64,000 bases of DNA from Alkaliflexus imshenetskii DSM 15055 (GCF_000517065.1 NZ_KI912105.1:3065684-3129683), one strand, 5' to 3'; counted from the first letter of the stretch, positions 41,191 through 54,012 are shown. Made by a program: numbers and translations. Notes: generated by a model not told the origin, from the letters alone.

Positions 41191-41263
41191 GCGGGAGTAG
41201 CTCAGTTGATAGAGCATTAGCCTTCCAAGCTAAGGGTCGCGGGTTTGAGTCCCGTCTCCCGCT
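41191..41263 (+). tRNA. tRNA-Gly (anticodon TCC)
   Basis: Full cloverleaf of 73 bases: acceptor GCGGGAG/CTCCCGC, D arm with AGCTCAGTTGATAGAGCA, anticodon loop CTTCCAA, T arm GCGGGTTTGAGTCCCGT. CCA is not encoded. It is the first of two tRNAs immediately before tuf. Confidence 0.96.
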
Positions 41264-41272
41264 CATTTAAAA

Positions 41273-41344
<72 letters not shown>

Positions 41345-41405
41345 CAAAACTAAAGAATGTTTTCGGTTTCAATATTGTTCTAATTGTCTTAAATAATTTC
41401 GTACT

Positions 41406-42593
41406 ATGGCTAAAGAAACATTTCAAAGGACGAAGCCTCACGTTAATATCGGTACCATCGGTCACGTTGACCATGGTAAAACCACTTTGACTGCTGCTAT
41501 TACTGCAGTTTTGGCAAAAAAAGGTTTGTCCGAAGTTAAGAGTTTCGATTCTATTGACAACGCTCCCGAGGAAAAAGAGCGTGGTATTACCATCAATACC
41601 GCTCACGTAGAGTACCAAACAGAGAACCGTCACTACGCTCACGTTGACTGTCCAGGTCACGCCGACTACGTGAAAAACATGGTTACCGGTGCTGCCCAGA
41701 TGGACGGTGCTATTCTTGTTTGTGCTGCTACTGACGGTCCTATGCCTCAGACCCGCGAGCACATTCTTCTGGCCCGTCAGGTAAACGTTCCTAAAATCGT
41801 AGTGTTCCTTAACAAAGTGGACATGGTTGACGATGCCGAGCTACTTGAGCTTGTGGAAATGGAACTTCGTGACCTGTTGAACTTCTATCAGTTCGATGGT
41901 GACAATACCCCTGTAATTCTTGGTTCTGCTCTTGGTGCTCTTAACGGAGAAGCTGAGTGGGAAGAAAAAGTTATGGAGCTGATGAATGCAGTGGATACTT
42001 GGATTCCACTTCCTCCACGTGATATCGACAAGCCTTTCCTAATGCCTGTTGAAGATGTATTCTCTATTACTGGTCGTGGTACTGTGGCTACTGGCCGTAT
42101 CGAAACCGGTATCATCAAAACTGGTGAAGAGATGCAGATTATCGGTCTGGGCGCAGAAGGTAAGAAAACCGTATGTACCGGTGTTGAGATGTTCCGTAAA
42201 ATTCTTGACGAAGGTCAGGCTGGTGACAACGTAGGTCTTTTGATGCGTGGTGTTGACAAAAATGAAATTAAGCGTGGTATGGTATTGGCTAAGCCAGGTA
42301 CCATCAAGCCTCACACCAAAATTAAAGCTGAGATTTACGTGTTGAAGAAAGAAGAAGGTGGTCGTCACACGCCTTTCCACAACAAGTACCGTCCTCAGTT
42401 CTATATCCGTACCCTCGATATCACCGGTGAAATTACCCTTCCTGAAGGAACAGAAATGGTAATGCCTGGTGACAACGTAACCATCACTGTAGATCTTATC
42501 TATCCTGTAGCTGTAAACGTAGGTCTTCGTTTCGCTATTCGTGAAGGTGGTCGTACCGTTGGTGCTGGTCAGATTACTGAAATTCTTGAATAG
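41406..42593 (+). CDS. tuf: Elongation factor Tu
   Basis: A 395-residue EF-Tu that carries aminoacyl-tRNA to the ribosome as a GTP complex. '[15 protein letters not shown]' (P-loop, residues 19-33), '[13 protein letters not shown]', 'FLNKVDMVD' and the tRNA-binding domains 2 and 3 are all present. The codon choice is strongly biased, as expected for a highly expressed gene. It is the usual Bacteroidota order with tRNAs upstream and tRNA-Trp, secE and nusG downstream; a terminator at 42614-42648 partly separates them. Confidence 0.98.
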   Translation: MAKETFQRTKPHVNIGTIGHVDHGKTTLTAAITAVLAKKGLSEVKSFDSIDNAPEEKERGITINTAHVEYQTENRHYAHVDCPGHADYVKNMVTGAAQMDGAILVCAATDGPMPQTREHILLARQVNVPKIVVFLNKVDMVDDAELLELVEMELRDLLNFYQFDGDNTPVILGSALGALNGEAEWEEKVMELMNAVDTWIPLPPRDIDKPFLMPVEDVFSITGRGTVATGRIETGIIKTGEEMQIIGLGAEGKKTVCTGVEMFRKILDEGQAGDNVGLLMRGVDKNEIKRGMVLAKPGTIKPHTKIKAEIYVLKKEEGGRHTPFHNKYRPQFYIRTLDITGEITLPEGTEMVMPGDNVTITVDLIYPVAVNVGLRFAIREGGRTVGAGQITEILE

Positions 42594-42613
42594 TAATTCG
42601 AGAGAAATATCTA

Positions 42614-42648
42614 AGGTTGGGAATGGGTTAAACCATTCTCAACTTTTT
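42614..42648 (+). terminator. Terminator after tuf
   Basis: AGGTTGGGAATGG (42614-42626) pairs with CCATTCTCAACTT (42633-42645), 13 bp with two wobbles, ending in TTTTT. tRNA-Trp starts 3 bases later. Confidence 0.75.
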
Positions 42649-42650
42649 AC

Positions 42651-42723
42651 ACGGGTGTAGCTCAGTTGGTAGAGCACTGGTCTCCAAAACCAGGTGTCGG
42701 GAGTTCGAGTCTCTCCTCCCGTG
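42651..42723 (+). tRNA. tRNA-Trp (anticodon CCA)
   Basis: 73-base cloverleaf: acceptor ACGGGTG/CTCCCGT with a U-U mismatch at pair 6-67, D arm AGCTCAGTTGGTAGAGCA, anticodon loop CTCCAAA, T arm with GAGTTCGAGTCTC. The mismatch is unusual but the rest is normal. It sits between tuf and secE, as in many Bacteroidota. Confidence 0.94.
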
Positions 42724-42760
42724 CAAAATCATAAATAATCCGGTTTAACCGAATTTTAGC

Positions 42761-42955
42761 ATGAAAAAAATTAAAGCATACTTTCAGGAAGTTCATAACG
42801 AGTTGGTTAATAAAACTTCTTGGCCTACATGGGCTGAACTTCAAAATAGTGCGATTGTTGTAATGGTGGCTTCGCTCATCATTGCCGGCATTGTTTACGT
42901 TATGGATTTTTCTTTTGATACTTTACTGGAGTGGTTCTACAAAAAATTGTACTAA
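42761..42955 (+). CDS. secE: Preprotein translocase subunit SecE
   Basis: A 64-residue one-TM SecE: 'YFQEVHNELVNKTSWPTWAELQNSAIVVMVASLIIAGIVYVMDFSFDTLLEWF'. The 'EV..E..K.SWPT..EL' amphipathic helix is the family signature. It clamps SecY in the translocon. It lies 21 bases before nusG, the standard pairing. Confidence 0.95.
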   Translation: MKKIKAYFQEVHNELVNKTSWPTWAELQNSAIVVMVASLIIAGIVYVMDFSFDTLLEWFYKKLY

Positions 42956-42976
42956 TCCCCGGAGAACAATAACAGA

Positions 42977-43522
42977 ATGAGTGAACTTGAAAGAAAATGG
43001 TATGTGCTCCGGGCCATCGGTGGAAAAGAAAAGAAGGTTAAGGAGTACATAGAAAGCGAAATCGTCAGCATGAAAATGCAGGACTATGTGACGCAGGTGT
43101 TGATTCCCACGGAAAAGGTATACCAGATTCGTAACGGGAAGAAAATCAGCAAAGAGCGCACATATTATCCTGGTTATGTGTTGGTAGAGGCCGCTTTGGT
43201 TGGTGAGGTTCCTCACGTTCTTAAGAATATCCCCAATGTTATTGGTTTTTTGAGCGACCGCAACGATATACCTACACCACTGAGAGTATCAGAAGTGAAC
43301 CGGATATTAGGTAAAGTAGATGAACTCTCTGAAACAGCTGAAGAGATCAACATACCATTCTTTGTTGGCGAAACCGTTAAGGTGAGCGATGGCCCCTTTA
43401 ATGGATTCTCAGGCATCATTGAAGAAGTGAATGAAGAGAAACGCAAGCTTAAAGTAATGGTAAAGATTTTTGGGCGTAAAACACCTCTTGAACTAAGTTT
43501 TTTACAGGTAGAGAAGGAGTAA
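42977..43522 (+). CDS. nusG: Transcription termination/antitermination factor NusG
   Basis: A 181-residue NusG. The NGN domain '[19 protein letters not shown]' to '[29 protein letters not shown]' is followed by a KOW domain '[40 protein letters not shown]'. It links RNA polymerase with the ribosome or Rho. Spacing of 113 bases to rplK. Confidence 0.96.
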   Translation: MSELERKWYVLRAIGGKEKKVKEYIESEIVSMKMQDYVTQVLIPTEKVYQIRNGKKISKERTYYPGYVLVEAALVGEVPHVLKNIPNVIGFLSDRNDIPTPLRVSEVNRILGKVDELSETAEEINIPFFVGETVKVSDGPFNGFSGIIEEVNEEKRKLKVMVKIFGRKTPLELSFLQVEKE

Positions 43523-43635
43523 CGAATCATTTAGTAGCGGGGCTTCCAGGATATTTCCCTTAGGGGTATATCTCTACAAATGAAATACGAATCCCAATCT
43601 ATTGTGAATTTTAATAACCAACATGAATTGCTACA

Positions 43636-44079
43636 ATGGCTAAGGAAGTAGAAAATTTTATTAAGCTTCAGATTAAAGGCGGTGCAGCAAATCCATCACC
43701 TCCGGTAGGACCTGCTTTAGGTTCTAAAGGGGTGAACATTATGGAATTTTGTAAGCAATTCAATGCCAGGACGCAGGAAAAAGCCGGTAAGGTTTTACCT
43801 GTGGTGATTACGGTGTACAAAGACAAATCGTTTGATTTTGTTGTAAAAACACCTCCTGCTGCAGTACAGCTAATGGATATGTCTAAGGTAAAAGGTGGTT
43901 CAGCTGAACCAAACCGTAAAAAAGTGGGTTCAGTAACCTGGGATCAGGTTAAGACCATAGCCGAAGATAAAATAGCTGACATGAATTGCTTTACGTTGGA
44001 TTCTGCAATGAGGATGATTGCCGGTACTGCCAGAAGTATGGGAATTACCGTGGAAGGTGAATTTCCTGGTAACAATTAA
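43636..44079 (+). CDS. rplK: 50S ribosomal protein L11
   Basis: A 147-residue L11 of the GTPase-associated centre: '[40 protein letters not shown]' and '[27 protein letters not shown]'. Full length. rplA follows 14 bases later. Confidence 0.97.
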   Translation: MAKEVENFIKLQIKGGAANPSPPVGPALGSKGVNIMEFCKQFNARTQEKAGKVLPVVITVYKDKSFDFVVKTPPAAVQLMDMSKVKGGSAEPNRKKVGSVTWDQVKTIAEDKIADMNCFTLDSAMRMIAGTARSMGITVEGEFPGNN

Positions 44080-44093
44080 ACTTGTTTGTAAAA

Positions 44094-44789
44094 ATGACAA
44101 AACTAACAAAGAATAAGAAGTTAGCTTTAGCAAAGATCGATACCGACAAGTCTTACACCATCGAAGAGGCAGCTGGTCTTGTTAAAGACATCACCTATAC
44201 CAAATTTGATGCTTCAGTGGACATCGACATCCGTTTGGGTGTTGACCCTCGTAAAGCGAATCAAATGGTGCGCGGTGTTGTTACACTTCCAAACGGAACA
44301 GGTAAAGATACCAGAGTATTGGTATTGTGTACCCCCGATAAGGAAGAAGAGGCAAAAAGCGCTGGAGCCGATTTTGTAGGTCTTGACGATTACATCGAGA
44401 AGATCAAAGAAGGTTGGACTGATGTAGACGTTATTATTACCATGCCCAGTGTAATGGGTAAGGTGGGTGCATTGGGTCGGGTATTAGGTCCTCGCGGATT
44501 GATGCCAAACCCCAAAAGCGGAACTGTAACCATGGAAATTGGTAAGGCCGTTAAAGAAGTGAAAGCCGGTAAGATCGACTTTAAAGTTGACCGTTACGGT
44601 ATCGTGCATTCTACCGTAGGTAAGGTATCTTTCAGTCCTGATAAACTTGTGGAAAACGTTCGCGAATTCGTTAGCGTAATTCAAAAGTTAAAACCATCAT
44701 CTGCTAAGGGTACTTATGTGAAGAGCATTTATCTGTCGAGCACCATGAGTCCGGGAATTCGAATTGAACCCAAATCTCTTGAGGTTTAA
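44094..44789 (+). CDS. rplA: 50S ribosomal protein L1
   Basis: A 231-residue L1, binder of 23S rRNA and, in many bacteria, repressor of its own operon: '[31 protein letters not shown]', '[19 protein letters not shown]', '[17 protein letters not shown]'. The ATG at 44094 fits the family start; a frame from 44082 adds only four residues. Confidence 0.97.
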   Translation: MTKLTKNKKLALAKIDTDKSYTIEEAAGLVKDITYTKFDASVDIDIRLGVDPRKANQMVRGVVTLPNGTGKDTRVLVLCTPDKEEEAKSAGADFVGLDDYIEKIKEGWTDVDVIITMPSVMGKVGALGRVLGPRGLMPNPKSGTVTMEIGKAVKEVKAGKIDFKVDRYGIVHSTVGKVSFSPDKLVENVREFVSVIQKLKPSSAKGTYVKSIYLSSTMSPGIRIEPKSLEV

Positions 44790-44817
44790 TGTTTAATTTA
44801 ATGAGAAATTTGGAATC

Positions 44818-45336
44818 ATGAAAAAGACAGAAAAAGCTGCTATAATAAACGACCTGACTTCAAAAATTGGTGAATACAGCCACTTTTATGTGACTGACAC
44901 TACAGGATTGAATGCAGGTGCTACTAGTGAACTGCGTCGTCTTTGCTTCAAAAAAGATGTGAAACTGATGGTTGTTAAAAACACCCTGTTTCAAAAAGCT
45001 ATTGAAGCAAGTGAGAAGAATATTGAAGGTCTGGATGTGGCCCTTAAAGGTACCTCAGCTATCATGTTCTGCAATACAGGAAATCTACCTGCCAAACTGA
45101 TTAAGGAATTCCGCAAAAAAGGAACCATTCCTGCACTTAAAGGTGCATTTGTGGAAGAGTCGGTTTATATTGGAGACAATCAGCTTGAAGCGCTTACCAA
45201 CATCAAATCCAAAGAGGAACTGCTTGGAGACGTTATCGGATTGCTTCAATCGCCGATCAAAAACGTGGTATCGGCCCTTCAATCTGGTGGCTCAACAATC
45301 CATGGCCTCCTGAAAACTTTGGAAGAAAGAAACTAA
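44818..45336 (+). CDS. rplJ: 50S ribosomal protein L10
   Basis: A 172-residue L10, base of the L7/L12 stalk: 'KAAIINDLTSKIGEYSHFYVTDTTGLNAGATSELRR' and 'GDVIGLLQSPIKNVVSALQSGGSTIHGLLKTL', whose C-terminal helix holds L12 dimers. The 28-base gap before it is too short for the classic L10-leader structure of E. coli type. Confidence 0.96.
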   Translation: MKKTEKAAIINDLTSKIGEYSHFYVTDTTGLNAGATSELRRLCFKKDVKLMVVKNTLFQKAIEASEKNIEGLDVALKGTSAIMFCNTGNLPAKLIKEFRKKGTIPALKGAFVEESVYIGDNQLEALTNIKSKEELLGDVIGLLQSPIKNVVSALQSGGSTIHGLLKTLEERN

Positions 45337-45372
45337 CACATTACTAACAGAAATTTATTAACACTTACAAAA

Positions 45373-45750
45373 ATGGCAGATATTAAAAAGCTTGCAGAAG
45401 AATTGGTGAATTTAACTGTAAAAGAAGTTACTGAACTTGCTAACGTTTTGAAAGACGAATATGGTATTGAGCCAGCTGCTGCAGCTGTTGCTGTTGCTGC
45501 TCCTGCTGCCGCTGGTGCTGGCGAAGAGGCTGTTGCTCAAACTGAGTTTGATGTAATTCTTAAGTCTGCAGGTGGCTCCAAATTGGCCATCGTGAAACTG
45601 GTTAAAGAAATGACTGGTGTAGGTCTTAAAGAAGCCAAAGAATTGGTTGACAAAGCACCCGCTCCAATCAAAGAAAAAGTTTCTAAAGAAGAAGCCGAAG
45701 CACTTAAATCTCAATTAGAAGAAGCTGGAGCAGAAGTTGAACTTAAGTAA
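45373..45750 (+). CDS. rplL: 50S ribosomal protein L7/L12
   Basis: A 125-residue L12: N-terminal dimer helices ('[23 protein letters not shown]'), a flexible hinge of Ala and Val ('[16 protein letters not shown]') and the globular domain '[28 protein letters not shown]' that binds translation factors. It is followed by a hairpin that may lower rpoB expression. Confidence 0.97.
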   Translation: MADIKKLAEELVNLTVKEVTELANVLKDEYGIEPAAAAVAVAAPAAAGAGEEAVAQTEFDVILKSAGGSKLAIVKLVKEMTGVGLKEAKELVDKAPAPIKEKVSKEEAEALKSQLEEAGAEVELK

Positions 45751-45774
45751 TCTCATACCCTTCTAGGAGGGAAC

Positions 45775-45811
45775 GGTTTAGGAATCCGCCTTGCGGAATC
45801 CTAAACCTTTT
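45775..45811 (+). terminator. Attenuating hairpin between rplL and rpoB
   Basis: GGTTTAGGAATCCGC (45775-45789) faces GCGGAATCCTAAACC (45793-45807) with one mismatch, followed by TTTT. In other bacteria a partial terminator here makes ribosomal proteins in excess over polymerase; the same is inferred. Confidence 0.75.
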
Positions 45812-45851
45812 CATGCTTATATCTTTTTAAGTTCAATAAATAAGTTGATAG

Positions 45852-48800
45852 ATGACTCCAAATACTGCCGAAAGAATTAGCTTTGCTACCATCAAGAATC
45901 AGCTTCCATATCCTGATTTTCTTGAGGTTCAATTGAAGTCTTTCCGTGAATTCTTTCAGTTGGGCTCCACACCTGAAGAGCGGAAAAAGGAAGGGTTGAA
46001 CCAGGTTTTCCTGGAGAATTTTCCCATTACCGATACCAGAAATAATTTCGTACTCGAGTTTATCGATTACAATATTGATCCGCCACGATACTCCATTCAA
46101 GAGTGCATCGAGCGTGGTCTCTCATACAGCGTACCTTTAAAGGCCAAACTAAAACTCTTTTGTACTGACCCTGAACATGAGGATTTTGATACCGTTGTTC
46201 AGGATGTATATTTGGGTACTGTTCCATATATGACCGATAAGGGAAGCTTTATCATCAATGGTGCCGAAAGGGTTGTTGTATCACAATTGCACCGTTCACC
46301 GGGTGTATTTTTCGGACAGAGTGTTCATGCCAACGGAACCAAGCTTTATTCGGCACGTATCATACCGTTAAAAGGTTCATGGATTGAATTTGCTACCGAT
46401 ATCAACAATGTGATGTATGCCTACATCGACCGGAAAAAGAAACTACCGGTTACGACATTGTTACGTGCCATTGGATTCGAAGCTGACAAGGATATTCTTG
46501 AAATATTCAATCTGGCCGATGAAATAAAAGTATCAAAAGCTACACTTAAAAAGGTTGTTGGTCGTAAGCTGGCAGCGCGTGTGCTTAAATCATGGATCGA
46601 AGATTTCGTTGACGAAGATACTGGTGAAGTAGTATCTATTGAGCGTAACGAAGTTATTATCGATCGTGAAACCGTTCTTGAAAATGAACACATTGATGAA
46701 ATTGTTGACTCTGGTGCTAAAACCATTCTTCTGCATAAGGAGATTTCTAATGTCAGCGATTATGCCATCATTTATAATACTCTTCAAAAAGACCCGTGTA
46801 ACTCGGAGAAAGAAGCTGTTGTTCATATCTACAGGCAGTTGCGTAACGCAGAGCCGCCAGATGAGGCCACAGCCCGCGATGTAATCGACAAGTTGTTCTT
46901 CTCCGATAAAAGATATGACTTGGGTGACGTAGGCCGATACCGTATTAACAGAAAGTTAGGACTGAATACGGACTATGAAACTAAAGTTCTTACCAGGGAT
47001 GATATGATCGCCATTATTCAGTATTTGATTCAGTTAGTGAACTCAAAAACGGATGTGGATGATATTGACCACTTAAGTAACCGTAGGGTGCGTACTGTGG
47101 GCGAACAGCTTGCCAATCAGTTTGGAGTCGGGTTGGCACGTATGGCTCGTACCATTCGTGAACGTATGAACGTGCGCGACAATGAGGTATTTACCCCTAT
47201 CGATTTGATAAACAGTAAGACATTGTCATCTGTTATCAATAGTTTCTTCGGAACCAATGCGTTGTCACAGTTTATGGATCAAACAAACCCATTGGCTGAG
47301 ATTACGCATAAGCGACGTATGTCTGCTCTCGGGCCCGGAGGTCTCTCACGTGAACGTGCCGGATTTGAGGTACGTGACGTGCATTATACGCATTATGGGC
47401 GTTTGTGTCCTATCGAAACACCTGAAGGACCTAACATTGGTTTGATATCCTCCCTATGTGTATTTGCAAAAATTAATGAACTAGGGTTTATTGAAACTCC
47501 GTACCGTCAGGTTACAGCCAAAAAGGTTGACTTGACCAACGAAGGAGTTGTTTACCTGAGTGCCGAGGAAGAAGAGGCTAAGACAATTGCACAGGCAAAC
47601 GCCCCACTCAATGAGGATGGGTACTTTGTTAATCCGCGTGTTAAAGCCCGTTTGGAAGGTGACTTCCCAGTGGTTGAACCAGAAGAGGTTATCCTGATGG
47701 ACGTAGCTCCTAATCAGATTGCTTCTGTGGCAGCTTCTCTTATTCCGTTCCTTGAGCATGATGATGCAAACCGTGCGTTGATGGGCTCGAACATGATGCG
47801 TCAGGCAGTGCCGCTGTTGCGTTCTGAGTCTCCCGTAGTTGGTACCGGTTTGGAGTCCGTACTAACCCGTGACTCAAGAACTCAGGTTGTTGCTGAAGGC
47901 GACGGCGTAGTGGAGTACGTTGATGCCGATGAAATTGTTATTCGTTATGACCTTACCGAGGAAGAGCGTTTCGTAAGCTTTGACCCGGAGACAAAAAGAT
48001 ATAGACTTACAAAATTTCTCAAGACAAACCAGAATACCAGTATCAACCTTAAACCCATGGTTAACAAGGGTGACAGGGTAACTACCGGTCAAATTCTGAC
48101 CGAAGGGTATGCTACCGAGAAGGGTGAGCTGGCACTGGGTCGGAACCTGAAAGTGGCGTTTATGCCATGGAAAGGTTACAACTTTGAGGATGCAATCGTG
48201 CTAAATGAACGATTGGTTCGTGAGGATGTATTCACTTCTGTGCATATTGATGAGTACTCACTCGAAGTAAGGGATACAAAACGAGGCTTGGAAGAGCTAA
48301 CCGCTGATATCCCGAACGTAAGTGAGGATGCCACCAAAGATCTGGATGAAAATGGACTCATCCGCATCGGTGCCCACGTTAAACCTGGTGATATTCTTAT
48401 TGGTAAAATCACTCCAAAAGGTGAGAGCGACCCAACGCCTGAAGAGAAACTGCTTAGAGCCATATTTGGGGAGAAAGCCGGTGATGTGAAGGATGCTTCG
48501 CTAAAAGCTACGCCATCACTTTCGGGAGTTGTTATTGACAAGAAACTGTTTTCCAGGGTAATCAAGGATCGCAAGGCGCGTTCATCAGAGAAACCGGTCA
48601 TCGCTAAAATTGATGAGGAGTTTAACAGATCTGTGGCCGATTTGACGAACCGTTTGGTAGACAAGTTATTTGCGCTGATTAATGGTAAAACCAGTCAGGG
48701 TGTAAAAGATTATATGGGTGTTGATGTTATATCCAAAGGCACAAAATTTACACAAAAAGTGCTTCAGGATGTGGACTATCTTAATGTGAACCCAAATAAA

Positions 48801-49661
48801 TGGACCACTGACAAAGATAAGAACGATCTGATCTCCGCTGTGATTCATAATTACAGATTGAGATACAAAGAGTTGGAGGCGAAAGAGAAACGCCAAAAGT
48901 ACAATGTGACCATTGGCGATGAGTTGCCAGCCGGAATTGTACAATTGGCAAAAGTTTACATCGCCAAAAAACGTAAGATTACTGTTGGTGACAAGATGGC
49001 AGGACGCCACGGAAACAAAGGTATTGTTTCACGTATCGTGCGTGCCGAAGATATGCCTTTCCTTGCCGACGGAACACCTGTTGATATTGTTCTTAACCCG
49101 CTGGGCGTACCCTCGCGTATGAACCTGGGGCAGATTTATGAAACTGTTCTTGGATGGGCAGGACAGGTGTTAGGTGTGAAGTTTGCTACGCCAATTTTTG
49201 ATGGTGCTTCGGAAGAGGATCTGGAGCATTACACGAGTAAGGCAGGTGTTCCCAAATTTGGTAAGAGCTACCTGTTTGACGGCGGCAGCGGTGAGCGTTT
49301 CCACCAGCCAGCAACGGTAGGTGTTATCTACATGCTGAAACTTGGTCACATGATTGAAGACAAGATGCATGCCCGTTCCATTGGCCCGTACTCACTTATT
49401 ACCCAGCAACCGTTGGGTGGTAAAGCGCAGTTTGGTGGTCAGCGTTTTGGAGAGATGGAGGTTTGGGCTCTTGAGGCTTTTGGTGCTGCCAACATCCTGC
49501 AGGAGATCCTTACTGTGAAGTCAGATGACGTGATGGGCCGTGCAAAAGCCTATGAAGCCATTGTGAAGGGAGATCCGCTGCCATTGCCCGGTATACCGGA
49601 ATCGCTGAACGTGTTGTTGCACGAGATGCGTGGCCTTGGTTTGAGCGTAAACCTTGAATAG
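45852..49661 (+). CDS. rpoB: RNA polymerase beta subunit
   Basis: A 1269-residue beta subunit. '[20 protein letters not shown]' and the rifampicin region '[74 protein letters not shown]' are intact (Asp at the DQTNPLAE site), as is the C-terminal '[20 protein letters not shown]'. No break. The gap to rpoC is 73 bases with a hairpin. Confidence 0.98.
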   Translation: MTPNTAERISFATIKNQLPYPDFLEVQLKSFREFFQLGSTPEERKKEGLNQVFLENFPITDTRNNFVLEFIDYNIDPPRYSIQECIERGLSYSVPLKAKLKLFCTDPEHEDFDTVVQDVYLGTVPYMTDKGSFIINGAERVVVSQLHRSPGVFFGQSVHANGTKLYSARIIPLKGSWIEFATDINNVMYAYIDRKKKLPVTTLLRAIGFEADKDILEIFNLADEIKVSKATLKKVVGRKLAARVLKSWIEDFVDEDTGEVVSIERNEVIIDRETVLENEHIDEIVDSGAKTILLHKEISNVSDYAIIYNTLQKDPCNSEKEAVVHIYRQLRNAEPPDEATARDVIDKLFFSDKRYDLGDVGRYRINRKLGLNTDYETKVLTRDDMIAIIQYLIQLVNSKTDVDDIDHLSNRRVRTVGEQLANQFGVGLARMARTIRERMNVRDNEVFTPIDLINSKTLSSVINSFFGTNALSQFMDQTNPLAEITHKRRMSALGPGGLSRERAGFEVRDVHYTHYGRLCPIETPEGPNIGLISSLCVFAKINELGFIETPYRQVTAKKVDLTNEGVVYLSAEEEEAKTIAQANAPLNEDGYFVNPRVKARLEGDFPVVEPEEVILMDVAPNQIASVAASLIPFLEHDDANRALMGSNMMRQAVPLLRSESPVVGTGLESVLTRDSRTQVVAEGDGVVEYVDADEIVIRYDLTEEERFVSFDPETKRYRLTKFLKTNQNTSINLKPMVNKGDRVTTGQILTEGYATEKGELALGRNLKVAFMPWKGYNFEDAIVLNERLVREDVFTSVHIDEYSLEVRDTKRGLEELTADIPNVSEDATKDLDENGLIRIGAHVKPGDILIGKITPKGESDPTPEEKLLRAIFGEKAGDVKDASLKATPSLSGVVIDKKLFSRVIKDRKARSSEKPVIAKIDEEFNRSVADLTNRLVDKLFALINGKTSQGVKDYMGVDVISKGTKFTQKVLQDVDYLNVNPNKWTTDKDKNDLISAVIHNYRLRYKELEAKEKRQKYNVTIGDELPAGIVQLAKVYIAKKRKITVGDKMAGRHGNKGIVSRIVRAEDMPFLADGTPVDIVLNPLGVPSRMNLGQIYETVLGWAGQVLGVKFATPIFDGASEEDLEHYTSKAGVPKFGKSYLFDGGSGERFHQPATVGVIYMLKLGHMIEDKMHARSIGPYSLITQQPLGGKAQFGGQRFGEMEVWALEAFGAANILQEILTVKSDDVMGRAKAYEAIVKGDPLPLPGIPESLNVLLHEMRGLGLSVNLE

Positions 49662-49670
49662 TTTAGACCG

Positions 49671-49710
49671 GGTAAATTCCCAGGAGTGGGAGTTTACCAG
49701 GCCTCTTTTT
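49671..49710 (+). terminator. Hairpin between rpoB and rpoC
   Basis: GGTAAATTCCCA (49671-49682) pairs with TGGGAGTTTACC (49687-49698) with one wobble, and a T run begins near 49705. Weak terminator or processing site. Confidence 0.6.
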
Positions 49711-49734
49711 TAATTATCTAATACTCTACTATAT

Positions 49735-52700
49735 ATGGCATTCAGGAGAGAACAGAAAGTCAAGAGTAATTTTACCCAAATCTCTATTGGTTTGGCATCT
49801 CCCGAAGAGATACTGGAACGTTCCAGTGGTGAGGTTCTCAAACCGGAGACTATCAATTATCGAACTTATAAACCTGAGCGTGACGGATTGTTCTGCGAAA
49901 GAATTTTCGGTCCTGTTAAGGATTATGAGTGTCATTGCGGTAAATACAAACGTATCCGTTATCGGGGTATTGTGTGTGACCGATGTGGTGTGGAAGTGAC
50001 CGAGAAAAAGGTCAGACGCGAGCGTATGGGGCACATTTCACTGGTTGTGCCTGTGGCACATATCTGGTATTTCCGCTCTTTACCAAATAAAATTGGCTAC
50101 TTGCTTGGGTTACCAACCAAAAAGCTTGATGCTATCATCTATTATGAGCGTTATGTTGTTGTTAATCCTGGTGTAAAGGCTGAGGATGGCATTAAAACAA
50201 TGGATTTCCTGACTGAGGAAGAGTATCTTGATATTCTTGATGCGCTGCCCAAAGGCAATCAGATGCTTGATGATGAGGATCCAAATAAATTCATCGCTAA
50301 GATGGGTGCTGAAGCATTACACATGCTGCTTTCCCGTCTTGATCTGGATGATTTGTCCTATGATTTAAGACATAAGGCAAATACAGAGACATCACAGCAA
50401 CGTAAAAACGAAGCGTTGAAGCGTCTTCAGGTAGTTGAGTCATTCCGTGAGTCTAAAGGAGTGAATCGTCCCGAGTGGATGGTTGTTAAAGTTGTTCCGG
50501 TGACCCCACCCGAACTGCGTCCTTTGGTGCCATTGGATGGTGGCCGATTTGCAACATCTGACCTTAATGATTTATATCGCAGGGTTATTATTCGTAACAA
50601 CCGTTTGAAGCGATTGATTGAAATTAAGGCACCAGAGGTGATTTTGCGTAACGAGAAAAGGATGCTTCAGGAGTCTGTAGACTCGTTGTTCGACAACTCT
50701 CGTAAATCCAATGCAGTTAAAACCGACGCCAACCGTCCGTTGAAATCGCTTTCTGATTCATTGAAAGGTAAACAGGGACGTTTTCGTCAGAACCTGCTTG
50801 GTAAGCGTGTTGACTATTCAGCCCGTTCGGTTATTGTTATTGGACCTGAATTAAAAATGCACGAATGCGGTCTTCCAAAAGATATGGCCGCTGAATTATA
50901 CAAACCTTTCATCATCCGTAAGCTCATTGAGCGCGGTATTGTGAAAACCGTTAAGTCGGCCAAGAAGATTGTAGACCGCAAAGATCCTGTGGTTTGGGAT
51001 ATTCTTGAGAATGTATTGAAGGGACACCCGGTGCTGTTAAACCGTGCTCCAACACTTCACCGTTTGGGTATTCAGGCGTTTCAGCCAAAGTTGATTGAGG
51101 GAAAAGCTATTCAGTTACACCCACTTTCATGTGCTGCGTTTAACGCCGACTTTGATGGTGACCAGATGGCGGTACACTTGCCATTGGGCAATGCTGCCAT
51201 TCTTGAAGCACAAATGTTGATGCTTGGTTCTCAGAATATTTTGAACCCTGCAAACGGAGCGCCTATTACTGTTCCATCACAGGACATGGTACTTGGGTTA
51301 TATTATATGACCAAGATGCGTCCAGGTGCTAAAGGTGAAGGATTGGTGTTCTATTCTCCCGAGGAGGCTAAAATCGCCTACAATGAGAAGAAGGTAGAAC
51401 TTCACGCAAAGGTTAAGGTTAAAACCTATGATATCAATTCAAAAGGTGAAAGAGAACTTACCTTTATTGAGACAACCGTAGGGCGAATCCTTTTCAACGA
51501 AGTTGTTCCTCACGATGCAGGTTACGTAAATGAACTTCTTACTAAGAAGGCTCTGCGTGACATCATTGGTGATGTACATAAAAAATGTGGAACACCACAA
51601 ACCGCAGACTTTCTTGATAATATCAAGAACCTTGGATACCAAATGGCTTTTGAGGGAGGATTGTCATTCAACCTGGAAGACGTGATTATTCCGGCGGAGA
51701 AGGATGAACTTGTAAAGGCCGGATATGATGAAGTTGAAGAGGTATTGAATAACTATAATATGGGTTTCATCACCAATAATGAGCGCTACAATGCCATTAT
51801 TGATATTTGGACGCACGTTAACGCCCGATTGACTCATATTTTGATGGATCAGTTGAGTTCTGACCAACAAGGTTTCAACTCAGTTTATATGATGCTTGAC
51901 TCCGGTGCCCGGGGTTCTAAAGAGCAGATTCGTCAGTTGTCAGGTATGAGGGGTTTGATGGCGAAACCACAGAAGTCTGGTGCTGAAGGCGGACAGATTA
52001 TTGAGAACCCGATTTTATCAAACTTTAAAGAAGGACTGTCGGTACTTGAGTACTTTATCTCAACGCACGGTGCCCGTAAAGGTCTTGCGGATACGGCTCT
52101 TAAAACAGCAGATGCCGGGTATCTTACCCGTCGTTTGGTGGATGTGTCACAGGATGTGATTATCACTGAGGAAGATTGTGGTACTTTACGTGGACTTACA
52201 GCTACTGCCCTGAAAAACAATGAAGAGGTTGTTGCCTCTCTCTATGAACGTATTCTGGGACGTGTATCAGTACATGATGTGTACAATCCAACAACCGGAG
52301 ATATTATTATTAAATCGGGTTCTGAGATTACTGAGGAGTCTGCCCGAATTATTGATAAATCGCCCATTGAGAGAGTGGAAATTCGTTCAGTGCTCACCTG
52401 TGAATCAAAAAAAGGTGTATGTTCAAAATGTTATGGACGTAACCTTGCCAACGGCCGTTTGGTGCACAATGGTGAGGCTGTAGGGGTAATTGCTGCGCAG
52501 TCTATTGGTGAGCCTGGTACTCAGTTAACGCTTCGTACGTTCCACGTTGGGGGTACTGCGTCAAACATCACATCTGAAAGCAGCATGCTTGCGCGCTACG
52601 ATGGTATTGTTGAGATTGATGAATTACGTACTGTTCCTCATACAACCGACGATGGTCAGGATGTGGATGTGGTTATTGGCCGATTGGCTGAGATGCGTAT

Positions 52701-54012
52701 TGTTGATAAGAATACAGGTATTTCACTCACTACACAACCAATTCCTTATGGTGCCAAGCTGTTTATCAAAAACGGTGCAGAAGTAGCCAAAGGAGACCTT
52801 GTATGTGAATGGGATCCATGGAACGCATTGATTATATCTGAAAAGACAGGTAAAATTGCTTTTGAAAACCTTATTGAAGGTGTTACTTACAAAGAGGAGT
52901 CGGATGAACAAACCGGTTTCCGTGAAAAAGTAATCATCGAAACCAGAGATAAGACTAAGAACCCAGGCGTACAGATTCTGTCTGAGGATGGTGAAGTACT
53001 TAGGGTTTATAACTTACCTGTGGGTGCCCACGTTTCAGTTGACGAAGGTGACAAGGTAAGACAAGGTCAGATACTTGTGAAACTTCCACGTGCGATGGGT
53101 CGTGCAGGTGACATCACCGGAGGTCTGCCACGTATTACCGAGTTGTTCGAAGCTCGTAATCCATCTAACCCGGCTGTGGTTTCGGAGATTGATGGTGAGG
53201 TTGCATTTGGTAAGATTAAGCGTGGTAACCGCGAAGTTGTTGTGACTTCGAAAAATGGTGAAGTTAAAAAGTATCTTGTGCCGCTTTCAAAGCAGATTCT
53301 TGTTCAGGAGAACGACTATGTGCGTGCTGGTATACCATTGTCCGACGGCGCTACAACACCTGCTGATATTCTTGCTATCAAAGGGCCTACAGCTGTTCAG
53401 GAATACATTGTGAACGAGGTACAGGATGTGTATCGTTTGCAAGGTGTGAAAATCAATGACAAGCACTTTGAAATCATTGTGAGACAGATGATGCGGAAAG
53501 TTGAAATAGACGATCCAGGTGATACAAGATTCCTTGAAAGACAAGTGGTTGATAAAATTGAGTTCATGGAAGAGAACGATGAGATTTGGGGTAAAATGGT
53601 GGTCGAAGATTCTGGTGACTCACAGTCATTGCGTCCCGGCCAGATTATCACAGCCCGTCGTTTGCGCGATGAAAATTCTCAGCTGAAGCGTCGTGACCTT
53701 AAATTGGTAAAAGCCAGAGAAGCCGTGCCAGCAACATCGAGTCAGGTGCTACAGGGTATTACCCGTGCAGCTCTTCAGACTAAGAGTTTCATGTCGGCTG
53801 CATCGTTCCAGGAAACAACCAAAGTGCTTAACGAAGCTGCTATCCAGGGCAAAGTTGACCGCTTGGAAGGTCTTAAGGAGAATGTTATTTGCGGACACCT
53901 TATTCCTGCCGGTACCGGTTTACGTGAGTATGATAAACTGGTGGTTGGTTCTCGTGAAGAGTACGACAAGTTGGTTGGTAATAAAAAAGAGAGCGAACGG
54001 GTTTACGAATAG
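49735..54012 (+). CDS. rpoC: RNA polymerase beta' subunit
   Basis: A 1425-residue beta' subunit. The N-terminal zinc site is '[20 protein letters not shown]', the catalytic magnesium loop is '[12 protein letters not shown]', and the second zinc site is '[19 protein letters not shown]'. The trigger-loop region near '[26 protein letters not shown]' is intact. Full length, no sign of insertion. It ends with a terminator. Confidence 0.98.
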   Translation: MAFRREQKVKSNFTQISIGLASPEEILERSSGEVLKPETINYRTYKPERDGLFCERIFGPVKDYECHCGKYKRIRYRGIVCDRCGVEVTEKKVRRERMGHISLVVPVAHIWYFRSLPNKIGYLLGLPTKKLDAIIYYERYVVVNPGVKAEDGIKTMDFLTEEEYLDILDALPKGNQMLDDEDPNKFIAKMGAEALHMLLSRLDLDDLSYDLRHKANTETSQQRKNEALKRLQVVESFRESKGVNRPEWMVVKVVPVTPPELRPLVPLDGGRFATSDLNDLYRRVIIRNNRLKRLIEIKAPEVILRNEKRMLQESVDSLFDNSRKSNAVKTDANRPLKSLSDSLKGKQGRFRQNLLGKRVDYSARSVIVIGPELKMHECGLPKDMAAELYKPFIIRKLIERGIVKTVKSAKKIVDRKDPVVWDILENVLKGHPVLLNRAPTLHRLGIQAFQPKLIEGKAIQLHPLSCAAFNADFDGDQMAVHLPLGNAAILEAQMLMLGSQNILNPANGAPITVPSQDMVLGLYYMTKMRPGAKGEGLVFYSPEEAKIAYNEKKVELHAKVKVKTYDINSKGERELTFIETTVGRILFNEVVPHDAGYVNELLTKKALRDIIGDVHKKCGTPQTADFLDNIKNLGYQMAFEGGLSFNLEDVIIPAEKDELVKAGYDEVEEVLNNYNMGFITNNERYNAIIDIWTHVNARLTHILMDQLSSDQQGFNSVYMMLDSGARGSKEQIRQLSGMRGLMAKPQKSGAEGGQIIENPILSNFKEGLSVLEYFISTHGARKGLADTALKTADAGYLTRRLVDVSQDVIITEEDCGTLRGLTATALKNNEEVVASLYERILGRVSVHDVYNPTTGDIIIKSGSEITEESARIIDKSPIERVEIRSVLTCESKKGVCSKCYGRNLANGRLVHNGEAVGVIAAQSIGEPGTQLTLRTFHVGGTASNITSESSMLARYDGIVEIDELRTVPHTTDDGQDVDVVIGRLAEMRIVDKNTGISLTTQPIPYGAKLFIKNGAEVAKGDLVCEWDPWNALIISEKTGKIAFENLIEGVTYKEESDEQTGFREKVIIETRDKTKNPGVQILSEDGEVLRVYNLPVGAHVSVDEGDKVRQGQILVKLPRAMGRAGDITGGLPRITELFEARNPSNPAVVSEIDGEVAFGKIKRGNREVVVTSKNGEVKKYLVPLSKQILVQENDYVRAGIPLSDGATTPADILAIKGPTAVQEYIVNEVQDVYRLQGVKINDKHFEIIVRQMMRKVEIDDPGDTRFLERQVVDKIEFMEENDEIWGKMVVEDSGDSQSLRPGQIITARRLRDENSQLKRRDLKLVKAREAVPATSSQVLQGITRAALQTKSFMSAASFQETTKVLNEAAIQGKVDRLEGLKENVICGHLIPAGTGLREYDKLVVGSREEYDKLVGNKKESERVYE

